From assembly GCF_000952155.1 (NCBI RefSeq), contig NZ_JYON01000024.1:16029-80028 (forward strand): 64,000 nt of DNA, written 5' to 3'. Shown piece by piece: positions 1 through 9,221 of the stretch (within the stretch, counting starts at the first letter, position 1; every line of letters begins with the position of its first letter). Origin of the DNA: Aliterella atlantica CENA595 (GTDB lineage: Bacteria > Cyanobacteriota > Cyanobacteriia > Cyanobacteriales > Chroococcidiopsidaceae). Position numbers and translations under genes: made by a program. Under the pieces are notes generated by a model. That model was not told where the DNA came from and did not search any database. It saw only the letters and a list, made by a program, of their open reading frames with translations.

Positions 1-1
1 A

Positions 2-427
2 GGGCGTTGGCTATTGGGTGCGAACTTGTTGGCGTTTATTGCTTTTATGATGTTTGTGATTACGCCTGCTGCTTTTTTGATGGATGGCGCAAGACAATTG
101 CCTTTGAAACAATTGTCGGCGATCGCTGCTACTAGCCATCAACCAGGTGAAGAATTAATCATGATTGGTTTTAAAAAGCCGAGTGTAGTATTCTACAGCC
201 ATTTGCCAGTGACTTATATTAAACAGACTGATACAGGTCTAGATTACGTCAAGAAAATTCTAGATGCCAGATCGTCTCCTGTTTCGGTAATGGTGTTGAC
301 ACAGCCGCAAAAGCTAGCAGGCTTAAAGTTGTCTCCTCCATCCCAGTATGTGAATTTGGGCAAAACTGGGGGATATCAACTTATTCGCGCTAGTAAATGG
401 GCGTTGCTGAATAGCAGTATGAATTAG
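2..427 (+). CDS. C-terminal end of a membrane glycosyltransferase (PMT/ArnT-like), cut by window edge
   Basis: The frame is open to the left edge, so only the last ~141 residues are present. It begins with a hydrophobic segment (LLAFIAFMMFVITPAAFLMD), followed by a soluble tail containing GFKKPSVVFYS and ending before TAG at 425. A long run of membrane helices followed by a small periplasmic domain with a G-x-x-KPS-x-x-FY motif is typical of cyanobacterial family-39 glycosyltransferases (dolichyl-phosphate-mannose / ArnT type), which move a sugar from a lipid carrier at the membrane. The catalytic N-terminal part lies outside the window. The assignment rests on this tail only, so the subfamily and substrate are unknown. 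Confidence 0.55.
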   Translation, partial: GRWLLGANLLAFIAFMMFVITPAAFLMDGARQLPLKQLSAIAATSHQPGEELIMIGFKKPSVVFYSHLPVTYIKQTDTGLDYVKKILDARSSPVSVMVLTQPQKLAGLKLSPPSQYVNLGKTGGYQLIRASKWALLNSSMN

Positions 428-449
428 AGAGGAACTGGAACATCCCAGA

Positions 450-785
450 ATTTAGAATAGTGCAGTAACAATCGAACCCGTGAGCCTCAGCATTTCTGCG
501 GACGAGCGAATAACATAATGTCTTGCGATGCCATCGGGCGAGATAGTGTCTTTGAAAAGCATTTGCACTGATATCACTATTTTCTAAAGCAACTAGGGTA
601 TTGGTATCAATACCCCTGTCCGTATTTTTCTGTAACAATTCCAAAAGCTGTTTTAATATCTAATTGCCTAGCTGAAATAATTATATCTGCGCCTTTTCCA
701 ATAGAAAGATTTTGTGAAACAATGCCTGCTCCTAAACCATCTATTCTAGAATTTCCTAGCGCAGCAAAATTTAGATTAAATGACC
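450..785 (-). pseudogene. decayed fragment of a filamentous-haemagglutinin-like adhesin
   Basis: Read on the minus strand, about 785-605 translates to a stretch with LGNSRIDGLGAGIVSQN and GADIIISARQLDIK before a TGA stop. In another frame, from about 625, it continues as GIDTNTLVALENSDISANAF. A third frame near 540-460 gives DGIARHYVIRSS. The G-rich beta-helix text and the N-T-L-V-A-L-x-N-S-D-I-x-A-N-A phrase are characteristic of cyanobacterial haemagglutination-activity (two-partner secretion) proteins. No frame is intact and there is no start or secretion signal, so this looks like a frameshifted relic. Family recognition is from memory of such sequences and is moderate at best. Confidence 0.4.
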
Positions 786-857
786 TGGAAATTGCATATC
801 CCTCAAAGTGTGGGCGCTTTGAGGGATTTTGGGTATTCGGTATTGGTTTTTCAACTG

Positions 858-1091
858 CTATGTCAAATTATCTGCTCTCTCAACTGCTTTTTTTAACTCT
901 TCAAAGGTAATACTACCGTCTTCGTTTGAAGCATACCGTGATAGTAACTCCTGGGGGCTAGTAATACCTGTTTCTGATGAGATGATTGCACTTAAGCCAG
1001 GACTTAAAAAAAGCTCATTCATGGAGACTTTGCCATCTCCATCGGTATCCAAAGTATCAAAAAGAGATTGAAGCTCTTGCTCGGTTGCCAT
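858..1091 (-). CDS. small EF-hand calcium-binding protein
   Basis: This 77-residue protein begins MATEQELQSLFDTLD. Its first EF-hand loop, DTDGDGKVSMNE, is canonical, with D at positions 1, 3 and 5, G at 6 and E at 12, so calcium binding there is likely. A second helix-loop-helix near residues 53-65 (ASNEDGSITFEE) keeps the G-x-I and final E but lacks Asp at position 1, so it is a weakened site. There is no signal peptide or membrane segment, so the protein is probably a cytoplasmic calcium sensor or buffer. The ATG is at 1091; no strong ribosome-binding site is visible. It stands alone next to the decayed adhesin remnant. Small two-EF-hand proteins of this kind occur in many cyanobacteria; the physiological partner is unknown. 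Confidence 0.75.
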   Translation of the reverse strand: MATEQELQSLFDTLDTDGDGKVSMNELFLSPGLSAIISSETGITSPQELLSRYASNEDGSITFEELKKAVERADNLT

Positions 1092-1354
1092 AAGTTTCTA
1101 TTTGAATTGATTTTTAAATTTACTATCTCATTAATATTTCACTTATCAAACAAACTTACATCCAAAGAGGTAGAAACGGGTATTGCAGGAGCTTAGAACG
1201 GGTATAAGCTGCGATCCAGTGTGTACAGTTAGGAGCGGAAAAATCAATTGGCATGGTCGAGCCAAAGTTCTTACTCAACAAATGAATCTGCATTGGCGGA
1301 TGTTGTCAGATGTAGCAGTGCTGCATCTCTACATTCTTCCTTGTCTCTTCATCT

Positions 1355-4300
1355 CTATTCTTCTTTTTTCAATGCTTGATGGATGTGGTTTAACAATTCT
1401 TCCATAGAGACGGAAGGCGGCAGGATGCGGGTAGCGATCGCATCTAAAATATTTGCTAATTCTCTGCTATTTTTCGGCTTTTTTGGGCTTGATCGCCGAT
1501 CTATGACTAAAATTGGTGGCATTTTGTCTTGCTGGCTCAAAACTCTAACTGCTTCTATTGCTTGGGCATTTACAGGAAAATTTCCCCAACTAATTATTAG
1601 TAGATCGATGCTGTGAGAACGAATTTGTTGTATTAGTTCTAGCCAAGAGCGACCGAGGGTGCTTTTGAAGCCAGCGCTGTGCAAATATTGAATTAAGGCT
1701 TGAAACCACTCATTTTTTGACATCTGTAAAGCGCCGTCAGTTTCTAACTTTTGATTATCTAGTTCTGGTAAATCTGCTAAAGTCGCCAAATCTACTACTG
1801 ACAAGTTAGGCTTCCACCTGATACCCGCAGCAGTTTGGAGAACTGTTACCAACGTATCTAAGGATGAATCTGATTCTAATAGCGGACAAGGAAAGATAGA
1901 AAGTTCTGGTACTTGCGTCGCTGCTTGAGTAATTTCTGGATCTAAAGTTACCAGAGGTAAGTTAGGCAATCTGCGGTACTGGCGCAGTTGTTGTAAATAA
2001 GCTAGGGGATCGGAAAGCGAACCATCTAATACAACTACGTCTGGTTGCCACAAACGGGCGAGTAATTCTGCTTGTTCTAAATCGTCTGCTTCTAAAACTC
2101 GATAATGCAGCTTAGAAGCATATAAATTGAGCAGTGAAGACTGAAATGGAGTAACTAACCATAAAACAGTCAATAAATCTCGGCGGGGAATTGGCGAAAT
2201 ATTATCTCCTGGTACAAATACAGGTAATAAAGCGCAATAACGCTCTAAAACTTGTTGCAAGCTGCTATTTTGAATTGGCAAGCTCAAGAAATCATCTGCT
2301 CGATTTAATAATGCTTGTTCCTTTTCTGCTCGTGTTGCGGTGATAATTACAGGTACTTGGCTAGTTGCTGCATCTGATTTTAATAGCGTTAGTACGTCCC
2401 AACCTGAAAGCATGGGTAATAAAGGATTGAGAAATATAAATCCTGGTTGCACTCTTCGTGCTTTTTCTAGTGCTTCTGTTCCCGTCCGCGCGACGACAAC
2501 TCGGTAGCCGAAACCAGTTAGTTGCGTGCTTAAAGCTTCAATAAATTTAGGCGCTGCTTCTACTACCAATACTAAGTGATTGCAGTGCAGTTGAAAGTTA
2601 GAGGATGAATCAGGTAGCCCTTTAAGAGTATGAGGTGTAGGTGGAGATGGTGGTGTCGGTAAAAGCGATGAATAAGTATGAGTAGGTAGCGATCGCTTTT
2701 GGTGCAAAGTAGACAGATTATTTGTCGCATCTCCATTCTCTGCAACTGTTGGTTGCGGCGGACTGGGGGGCAAAAGTAATGTAAATGTGCTGCCTTGACC
2801 TTGTTGAGATATGAAAGTCACATCTCCACCATGCAATCGCGCTAGCGCCCTTGTTAGCACAAGTCCCAATCCTGTGCCTTCAAACTGGCGAGTTAAAGGG
2901 TTTTCTAGTTGTTGAAATTTTTGGAAAATTAAGTGTTGCTGCGCGTCAGCAATGCCAATACCTGTGTCCCAAACTGTAAATGCAATCCAGCCTTCCCATC
3001 GGCTTACTTGCAAGCCAACTTCGCCGCCAGGGTCTGTAAATTTAAAGGCGTTGCTTAATAGGTTGACTAGCATTTGCCGCAGACGCATTTCATCGGCTAT
3101 TAATAGGTCTAATTCTGGGGCAATTGTCAGGTTAAAGCGGCGATCGCTACTATCTTCTGTATCTTCTGAGGTGCTAGTTTTGGGCTGCATTGCTTTTGCT
3201 TGCTCAAGAGCGCGATCGCATACTATCCTAATTTGCACTGGTTCTAATGTTAGCTTGAGTTGTCCCGTCTCCATGCGGGTCAAGTCTAATATATCGTTGA
3301 CTACTGCCATCAAATGACGACCGCTTTGATGAATCAGTTTGGCATATCGTGCTTGGCGTTCGTTTAACTCTCCTAGCGCTCGATCTTTTAATAAGGTGGA
3401 CAAACCCATCACAGCAGTAATCGGGGTTTTTAGTTCGTGGCTGATACAGGCTAGAAATTCATCTTTGAGGCGGTTTAGTTGAATTAAGTCTGCGTTCTTG
3501 GCTGCTAGTTCTGAGGCTAATTGCTGTTGTTCGCTAATATCTGTCGCTACTAACAACCATAAATCTTTATGCCACGATTGCTGGCGATCGCTCGATTCTA
3601 AGTCATTAGACAGCGGAATTTTCTCAAATTCCCATACTTTTTCTTGTCCTCCAGAGGTAGGACATATACACACGCAAGTCCCTGGTTTGCCAGTAAGCTG
3701 ACAGCGGCTACCTTGTGGTAGTGCTGTTTCCGGCGGGTTTTGTTCTAGGCGATCGCTTGGCGTGTCTGTTTGGTACAATCTCTCTAAGTTTTGTTCGCTC
3801 TGCGGTTCGTGGTAGACATTGGCTGTAGATAGTGTTTCTGGTTGCGAGATGGTTGGGGTATTTAATAGTTCTGCTATTTCTTGCTTGACTGCTTCTGTAT
3901 CTTGCCACAAGCTAAAGTTTTCTTGCCAAGCTGAATTTTCAAAGATCGTTTTACCTGTATTACTCTGCAATACTAAGGGTAATGGTAATTTATCTAGTAT
4001 TTCTAGTAGGGCATTTAATACTTGGCGATCGCTGAGTTGCTGTTGTTGAGTTAATACCCAATACTGTAGTAGGCGCTGGCTATCCAATAGCCCGACAAAT
4101 CTACCTAAATTGTCTACTAATGCTCGTTCGCTGTCTGTGGCATTTTGTAGTTGCTCTTGCCCAAGGTACAATTTAAATTGCTCTAAGCTCCAATCAGCAG
4201 GCAGTGTTTTTAACGGTTCTATCAGGTTTGGCACTTCTGCAAGTGCTGATAGCGGTAGTTGCAGTTTGCTGTCGGTGCGGTCTTCGAGCAAGTAAGATAG

Positions 4301-4465
4301 CAACCGAGCGGGATATAGTAGCCCTAGAGGGTGTTGCCGATTGCTTACTATTACTAAGCGATCGCTCTTTCTCTGCGCTAATATTTCTAATACTACGGCT
4401 ATCTGAGTTGTCTGTTCGCAATAGGGTACGAGCGCGATAAAATCTCTCAGCATGGAATTTGGCAT
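1355..4465 (-). CDS. hybrid sensor histidine kinase with degenerate receiver domains
   Basis: A two-component kinase of about 1036 residues. Residues ~1-60 look like half a CBS module. A linker follows, then a DHp domain with the phospho-acceptor in SHELKTPITAVM (His near residue 343) and a full HATPase domain: N box LLSNAFKF, G1 DTGIGIA, G2 GTGLGLVL. Three receiver-like segments follow. The first (~625-740) has FIFLNPLLP, with Asn replacing the phospho-Asp. The second (~770-880) keeps an Asp in VVVLDGSL. The third (~915-1028) has no acceptor. I start at ATG 4465; ATG 4453 and a GTG at 4513 are possible, and none has a clear Shine-Dalgarno. The gene is divergent from kaiABC, so a clock input/output role resembling CikA is an attractive guess, not shown by the sequence. 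Confidence 0.85.
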   Translation of the reverse strand: MPNSMLRDFIALVPYCEQTTQIAVVLEILAQRKSDRLVIVSNRQHPLGLLYPARLLSYLLEDRTDSKLQLPLSALAEVPNLIEPLKTLPADWSLEQFKLYLGQEQLQNATDSERALVDNLGRFVGLLDSQRLLQYWVLTQQQQLSDRQVLNALLEILDKLPLPLVLQSNTGKTIFENSAWQENFSLWQDTEAVKQEIAELLNTPTISQPETLSTANVYHEPQSEQNLERLYQTDTPSDRLEQNPPETALPQGSRCQLTGKPGTCVCICPTSGGQEKVWEFEKIPLSNDLESSDRQQSWHKDLWLLVATDISEQQQLASELAAKNADLIQLNRLKDEFLACISHELKTPITAVMGLSTLLKDRALGELNERQARYAKLIHQSGRHLMAVVNDILDLTRMETGQLKLTLEPVQIRIVCDRALEQAKAMQPKTSTSEDTEDSSDRRFNLTIAPELDLLIADEMRLRQMLVNLLSNAFKFTDPGGEVGLQVSRWEGWIAFTVWDTGIGIADAQQHLIFQKFQQLENPLTRQFEGTGLGLVLTRALARLHGGDVTFISQQGQGSTFTLLLPPSPPQPTVAENGDATNNLSTLHQKRSLPTHTYSSLLPTPPSPPTPHTLKGLPDSSSNFQLHCNHLVLVVEAAPKFIEALSTQLTGFGYRVVVARTGTEALEKARRVQPGFIFLNPLLPMLSGWDVLTLLKSDAATSQVPVIITATRAEKEQALLNRADDFLSLPIQNSSLQQVLERYCALLPVFVPGDNISPIPRRDLLTVLWLVTPFQSSLLNLYASKLHYRVLEADDLEQAELLARLWQPDVVVLDGSLSDPLAYLQQLRQYRRLPNLPLVTLDPEITQAATQVPELSIFPCPLLESDSSLDTLVTVLQTAAGIRWKPNLSVVDLATLADLPELDNQKLETDGALQMSKNEWFQALIQYLHSAGFKSTLGRSWLELIQQIRSHSIDLLIISWGNFPVNAQAIEAVRVLSQQDKMPPILVIDRRSSPKKPKNSRELANILDAIATRILPPSVSMEELLNHIHQALKKEE

Positions 4466-5125
4466 TAACTTACGATGCAGCGCCGTAGAGCGTGGACGGG
4501 AGTATAATTGCACTTCAGTTTGTAGCTTTGTACTACTTGTACTTCACCCTCTGGAGTATGCAAGCTTATCTGTACCTACTGTTTTGATTGCAACTCAACA
4601 CCTTGAAGGTATTAAAGTACGACTTTCCATCATAGCCATACTAACTACTAATTATGACTGCTCAACTGGAAGATGAGCATTAAAGAATTATAATGAATTA
4701 CAATGCCATAATGGTCGCGCTACCTTTAATGTATCTTAATTTTAAGGAGTAAAATAAATATTTTTTTCTAGATATATTTTATTAATACTACTTGAACTTA
4801 TCGCTCGTAATCTTTTGCTTTTAAGTTGCTCTTTGGATCTGACTATTTTTCTCTATTTATTTAAGCCGAGCTTTTTAGCTTATTCCACAATTTAACTGCT
4901 CTCTAAAATCAGCATTTAACTGCAATTTTCACGTCTAATTTCAAGAATATCAATTTATTCCTATGCGTATACCTAAATTATTACTTAATAATTTATATTG
5001 ACAGCAATAAGCAGTTAAAATTTGCTCCACTTCTAAATATACCAAAACTAGGATAAATGATATGTAAAAGTTTATTGTTCTACAAGTAGACATTGCAAAA
5101 CTAATAGCAAAAATTTTCCATCCAG
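4466..5125. promoter_or_regulatory. divergent intergenic region upstream of kaiA
   Basis: About 660 AT-rich bases lie between the divergent kinase and kaiA. There is no credible gene on either strand, because stops are frequent in every frame. I looked here for a lost KaiA pseudoreceiver domain and found no in-frame remnant. The promoters of both the kinase and the kai operon must lie here, but I see no box pair that I would defend. Confidence 0.5.
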
Positions 5126-5467
5126 ATGAATGATGAAACAATATTATTTCAGCAAATGTCCGCCCAAAAACAAGCTACTTTTATTCAGGATTTAAAAACT
5201 GACTATCGGGCGATCGTTTTAAACTATTTCTCTCATCCGAACATTAAACCTATAGAAAATTTTACAGACAAAGTTTTTTACAGTAATATTCCAGTTCCGC
5301 AGGTGATTCAAATTCACATGGATTTGATAGATGAATTTTCTAAGCAGTTAAAAATAGAAGGTAGAAGCGATGAAGTTTTGCTAGATTACCGTTTAACATT
5401 GATTGATATTTTAGCTCACCTTTGCGAGATGTATCGGCGGAAGATATCAAAACATTCTCACGTTTAA
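5126..5467 (+). CDS. kaiA: circadian clock protein KaiA, short form
   Basis: This 113-residue protein corresponds to the C-terminal four-helix KaiC-binding domain of KaiA (residues ~180-284 of the S. elongatus protein). The recognisable text includes DYRAIVLNYF, IPVPQVIQIHMDLIDEF and YRLTLIDILAHLCEMYRR. It binds the C-terminal tail of KaiC as a dimer and stimulates KaiC autophosphorylation. The N-terminal pseudoreceiver present in unicellular model strains is absent, as is known for Nostoc-type KaiA. ATG 5126 gives the full helix bundle; ATG 5156 is an in-frame alternative. It is followed 26 bases later by kaiB and 405 bases later by kaiC, the standard gene order. Confidence 0.93.
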   Translation: MNDETILFQQMSAQKQATFIQDLKTDYRAIVLNYFSHPNIKPIENFTDKVFYSNIPVPQVIQIHMDLIDEFSKQLKIEGRSDEVLLDYRLTLIDILAHLCEMYRRKISKHSHV

Positions 5468-5493
5468 AATAAATTAGTGTAATTTAATAAGAT

Positions 5494-5802
5494 ATGAACA
5501 CCTATAAAAAAGCATACATTCTTAAGCTTTACGTAGCGGGCAATACATCTAACTCAATTAGAGCCTTAAAAACGTTAAAAGATATTTTAGAACAAGAGTT
5601 TCAAGGTATTTATACGCTTAAAGTGATAGATGTATTAAAAAATCCTCAATTAGCAGAAGATGACAAAATTTTAGCTACACCAACTTTATCGAAAATTTTA
5701 CCACCGCCAGTTCGTAAAGTAATTGGCGATCTTTCCGACAGAGAAAAGGTGTTAATTGGTTTAGATTTACTCTATGACGAAATCAAAGACGAGGAATTAT
5801 AG
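5494..5802 (+). CDS. kaiB: circadian clock protein KaiB
   Basis: This 102-residue protein has a thioredoxin-like/fold-switching sequence typical of Kai[17 protein letters not shown] at the start, [20 protein letters not shown] in the middle, then the conserved [20 protein letters not shown]. KaiB binds the CI ring of phosphorylated KaiC and sequesters KaiA, which starts the dephosphorylation phase. The length matches the family (~102). It lies between kaiA and kaiC on the same strand. The 70-base gap to kaiC leaves room for a kaiBC-internal signal, but I see no hairpin. The start codon ATG 5494 is clear because the protein begins with the family's usual strand. Confidence 0.96.
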   Translation: MNTYKKAYILKLYVAGNTSNSIRALKTLKDILEQEFQGIYTLKVIDVLKNPQLAEDDKILATPTLSKILPPPVRKVIGDLSDREKVLIGLDLLYDEIKDEEL

Positions 5803-5872
5803 ATCGAGATTGGAAGAATTTTATAAAAAATTGAAGACATATTTAAATTATAAAAAATTTAGTAATTGAAAA

Positions 5873-7426
5873 ATGAAAAAAGACAAACAAATATTTTCAA
5901 CAAAATTATTTAGTAATAAGGGTGTGGATAAAATTCGCACAATGATTGAAGGCTTTGACGATATCAGTCATGGCGGGTTGCCAATTGGTAGAGCAACATT
6001 AGTTAGCGGTACTTCTGGTACGGGAAAAACTTTGTTTTCGGTGCAATTCCTCTACAATGGCATAACTCACTTCGACGAACCAGGTGTATTTGTTACTTTT
6101 GAAGAATCGCCTAGCGATATTATCAAAAATGCTAGTAGTTTTGGCTGGGATTTACAAAGTTTAATTGACCAAGGAAAGCTATTTATTTTAGATGCTTCTC
6201 CAGACCCAGAAGGACATGAAGTTGTTGGCAGTTTCGATCTTTCAGCATTAATTGAACGCTTGCACTATGCAATTGTCAAATATAAAGCCAAACGAGTTTC
6301 TATAGACTCAATTACAGCTTTATTTCAGCAATATGAAGCAGTATCAGTTGTTAGAAGAGAGATTTTTCGCTTGGTAGCGCGTCTAAAGCAAATTGGCGTA
6401 ACTACAATTATGACAACAGAAAGAACAGAGGAATACGGACCAGTAGCGCGATTTGGGGTAGAAGAATTTGTTTCTGATAATGTAACAATTGTCCGCAACG
6501 TGTTAGAAGGAGAACGTCGCCGCCGAACGATAGAAATTCTTAAGTTGCGCGGTTCTACACACATGAAAGGCGAGTATCCTTTTACGCTGACAAATGATGG
6601 CTTTAATATATTTCCATTAGGAGCAATGCAATTAACACAAAGGTCTTCTAACGTGCGAGTATCTTCAGGAGTGGAGACGTTAGATAAAATGTGTGGTGGA
6701 GGATTTTTTAAAGATTCAATTATTTTAGCAACAGGTGCAACAGGGACGGGTAAAACGCTACTGGTAAGTAAGTTTTTGCAAAATGCTTGTGTCAATAGCG
6801 ATCGCGCGATATTATTTGCTTACGAGGAATCCCGCGCTCAATTATCCCGCAATGCTTTTTCCTGGGGAATTGATTTTGAAGAATTGGAACGCAAAGGCTT
6901 ACTAAAAATTATTTGTGCTTATCCAGAATCGGCGGGATTAGAAGATCATTTGCAAATTATTAAGTCAGAAATTGCTGAATTTAAGCCATCAAGAATAGCG
7001 ATAGATTCGCTTTCTGCTTTGGCGCGGGGAGTAAGTAATAACGCCTTTCGTCAATTTGTAATTGGTGTAACGGGTTATGCCAAACAAGAAGAAATTACCG
7101 GATTTTTTACTAATACATCCGATCAATTTATGGGGTCAAATTCAATTACCGATTCTCATATTTCGACAATTACAGATACGATATTAATGCTGCAATATGT
7201 AGAAATTCGCGGGGAAATGTCGCGGGCAATTAACGTATTTAAGATGCGCGGTTCTTGGCACGATAAAGGTATACGCGAGTACACAATTAGCGCCGCAGGT
7301 CCCGAAATTACTGATTCTTTCCGCAACTACGAAGGTATTATTAGCGGTTCGCCAACGCGGATTACTATTGATGAGAAAAGCGAGTTGTCAAGGATAGTTC
7401 AAAGCTTCCAAGAAACTGAGGAGTGA
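5873..7426 (+). CDS. kaiC: circadian clock ATPase/autokinase KaiC
   Basis: A 517-residue double RecA-like protein. The CI domain has Walker A GTSGTGKT (around residue 46) and catalytic Glu pair FEES; the CII domain has Walker A GATGTGKT and YEES. The autophosphorylation pair Ser-Thr, equivalent to S431/T432, is present in DSHISTITDT. The C-terminal tail that KaiA pulls on is intact (IVQSFQETEE). KaiC forms the hexamer whose daily phosphorylation cycle and slow ATPase are the clock. The start MKKDKQIF aligns in length with the S. elongatus N-terminus ahead of RTMIEGFDD. All key residues are present, so a functional clock core is expected. Confidence 0.97.
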   Translation: MKKDKQIFSTKLFSNKGVDKIRTMIEGFDDISHGGLPIGRATLVSGTSGTGKTLFSVQFLYNGITHFDEPGVFVTFEESPSDIIKNASSFGWDLQSLIDQGKLFILDASPDPEGHEVVGSFDLSALIERLHYAIVKYKAKRVSIDSITALFQQYEAVSVVRREIFRLVARLKQIGVTTIMTTERTEEYGPVARFGVEEFVSDNVTIVRNVLEGERRRRTIEILKLRGSTHMKGEYPFTLTNDGFNIFPLGAMQLTQRSSNVRVSSGVETLDKMCGGGFFKDSIILATGATGTGKTLLVSKFLQNACVNSDRAILFAYEESRAQLSRNAFSWGIDFEELERKGLLKIICAYPESAGLEDHLQIIKSEIAEFKPSRIAIDSLSALARGVSNNAFRQFVIGVTGYAKQEEITGFFTNTSDQFMGSNSITDSHISTITDTILMLQYVEIRGEMSRAINVFKMRGSWHDKGIREYTISAAGPEITDSFRNYEGIISGSPTRITIDEKSELSRIVQSFQETEE

Positions 7427-7532
7427 ATATTAACTCAGGTAATAGAAGATGGAATGCGATCGCACGTTGGTACAAATTTACCCGAACGCAAACAATAGTT
7501 TAATAGGTAATTAATCGAGATTAAGACTAAAA

Positions 7533-7606
7533 CGAGCATGGAGGGACTCGAACCCCCGCCAACTTAGAACCGGAATCTAATGCTCTATCCACTGAGCTAC
7601 ATGCCC
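7533..7606 (-). tRNA. trnR-CCG: tRNA-Arg (anticodon CCG)
   Basis: The minus-strand sequence folds as a full cloverleaf. The 7-bp acceptor stem is GGGCATG with CATGCTC (one G-U). The D arm is GCTC..GAGC, and the anticodon stem TTAGA/TCTAA encloses loop TTCCGGT, giving anticodon CCG. A normal T arm with GGTTCGAGTCC follows. CCA is not encoded. It sits alone between kaiC and the vWA gene. Confidence 0.95.
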
Positions 7607-7747
7607 TTGCACTTTGCAAGTATAGCACTTTTTGCAGTGTAGTGCAGCTAAAAAGGAACGTTGCAGGCGATCGCAATTTACACCCAAATGCGATTTTGCA
7701 GCTTGACATGGGCATCCTAAGCATGAGTTACGTAAGGAGCATATAGG

Positions 7748-8407
7748 ATGCCTATAGGATTGCCTGAATTTGTAGACAACCCAGAACCGCGTTGTCCAGT
7801 AATTTTGCTGTGCGATACATCTGGTTCGATGTCTGGTGAACCAATTAATGCTTTGAATGCAGGATTGGCAGCATTTAAAGAGGATGTTTATCTAGACGAA
7901 GTTGCTTCTTTACGAGTAGAAGTAGCGCTAGTAACTTTTGGTCCTGTGCAGTTGGCGCAAGATTTTGTCACGATTGACAATTTTACGTCGCCGAGATTAT
8001 TTGCCGATGGTGGAACTCCGATGGGAGAGGCGATTGAGTATGCTTTGGACTTACTAGAAAGACGCAAAGTAACTTATAAAAATAACGGCATTCAGTATTA
8101 TCGCCCTTGGATGTTCTTAATTACCGACGGAGCGCCTACTGATAGGTGGTACAACGCCGCCCAACAAATCAGACAAGCTGAAGCACAGCGTCGGCTATTG
8201 TTCTTTGCTGTCGGCGTTAAGGGGGCGGATATGAATACCCTCAGACAAATTGCCTTGCCAGAACGCCCGCCTGTCGTATTGGATGGGCTGAAATTTAGAG
8301 AGATGTTTCATTGGCTCTCAACTTCGATGAAACGAGTATCTAGCAGCCAAGTCGGGGGAACAATGATTGCATTGCCGCCCGTAGGTTGGGGTCAAATTGC
8401 TACATAA
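7748..8407 (+). CDS. vWA-domain protein, TerY-like (first gene of a vWA/PP2C/kinase trio)
   Basis: A 219-residue protein that is essentially one von Willebrand A domain. The metal-ion-dependent adhesion site is intact: DTSGSMSG near residue 23, a Thr in GGTPMGEA around residue 94, and Asp in LITDGAPTD. There is no signal peptide, so it is cytoplasmic. A good ribosome-binding site (AAGGAG at 7733-7738) precedes ATG 7748. The next two genes are a PP2C phosphatase and a protein kinase with almost no spacing. That order is the TerY-phosphorylation triad described in comparative genomics of tellurite/stress systems, in which the vWA protein is thought to be the scaffold or target of reversible phosphorylation. 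The biological signal is unknown. Confidence 0.85.
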   Translation: MPIGLPEFVDNPEPRCPVILLCDTSGSMSGEPINALNAGLAAFKEDVYLDEVASLRVEVALVTFGPVQLAQDFVTIDNFTSPRLFADGGTPMGEAIEYALDLLERRKVTYKNNGIQYYRPWMFLITDGAPTDRWYNAAQQIRQAEAQRRLLFFAVGVKGADMNTLRQIALPERPPVVLDGLKFREMFHWLSTSMKRVSSSQVGGTMIALPPVGWGQIAT

Positions 8408-8420
8408 GGAACGGAAATTT

Positions 8421-9221
8421 ATGCAGTGGAAAGCGATCGCCCGTTCTACGGTAGGAACAAGTCATATCAAACATCAAATGCCCTGTCAAGACTACGGTGG
8501 CTACAAAGTTTTAAATAACGTCCTTATTGGGGCTGTAGCTGATGGCGCAGGTAGTGCAAAATACGCCGAAACTGGGGCTAAATTAGCCGTCGAGAAAGCA
8601 TTGGCATACCTAACAGGTATAGAAGCATGGTTGCAGAAGCACAAACGCTTTTGGCAGCTTCAACCGCAACCGCTATCAGAAGAACAAGCTAGCAAAATTT
8701 TTACTAAGACGACTACAAAGGTAATTGATGCTTTGAAAATGCAAGCAGCAAGCGCAGGTTACTTATTTGAGGACTTAGCTTGTACGTTGCTGGTATTTAT
8801 CGCGACTCCAAATTGGGTGGCGGCGATGCAAATTGGCGATGGATTTATTACCGTACGCTGTCAGCAAGAAGCCCATCAATTGCTGTTTCCGCCAGATAAG
8901 GGGGAATACATCAACGAGACAACTTTTGTCACTTCAGCTAATGCCTTGCAAGCGATGCGGGTAGAAGTTCGCAAAGGCAAGCCAGAGTATATTTTTGCGG
9001 CAACTGATGGGCTAGAAAGAGTAGCAATTCGCATGAGTGACTTTACACCGTTTGCTCCTTTCTTCCAACCATTAGAAGAATATTTGCAAGAAACTAGCAA
9101 TCCAGAACAGGAAGACGCATATTTAATGAGTTTTCTTAACTCTGACAGGTTAAATGCCCGTACTGACGACGATAAAACCTTACTTTTGTGCTGCTATGAT
9201 GACAATTCTCACTCGCGCTAG
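8421..9221 (+). CDS. PP2C-family protein phosphatase (second gene of the trio)
   Basis: About 266 residues. The PP2C metal-binding motifs are present: MPCQDYGG near residue 22, VADGAGSA near residue 40, AATDGLER near residue 194, and a late Asp pair in RTDDDKTLLLC. It should remove phosphate from Ser/Thr, most simply reversing the adjacent kinase. I start it at ATG 8421, preceded by AAGGAACGG at 8406. The 5'-extended frame to 8397 has no ribosome-binding site and overlaps the vWA stop. Its 3' end overlaps the kinase start by about 25 bases, which implies translational coupling within one operon. Confidence 0.85.
   Translation: MQWKAIARSTVGTSHIKHQMPCQDYGGYKVLNNVLIGAVADGAGSAKYAETGAKLAVEKALAYLTGIEAWLQKHKRFWQLQPQPLSEEQASKIFTKTTTKVIDALKMQAASAGYLFEDLACTLLVFIATPNWVAAMQIGDGFITVRCQQEAHQLLFPPDKGEYINETTFVTSANALQAMRVEVRKGKPEYIFAATDGLERVAIRMSDFTPFAPFFQPLEEYLQETSNPEQEDAYLMSFLNSDRLNARTDDDKTLLLCCYDDNSHSR

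Noticed and set aside
4700..5125. Possible lost N-terminal domain of KaiA
   Set aside because: Stops in all frames and no receiver-like text; short KaiA is a known natural form.
7527..7724. Minus-strand frame across the tRNA
   Set aside because: It overlaps tRNA-Arg and its translation is tRNA-derived.
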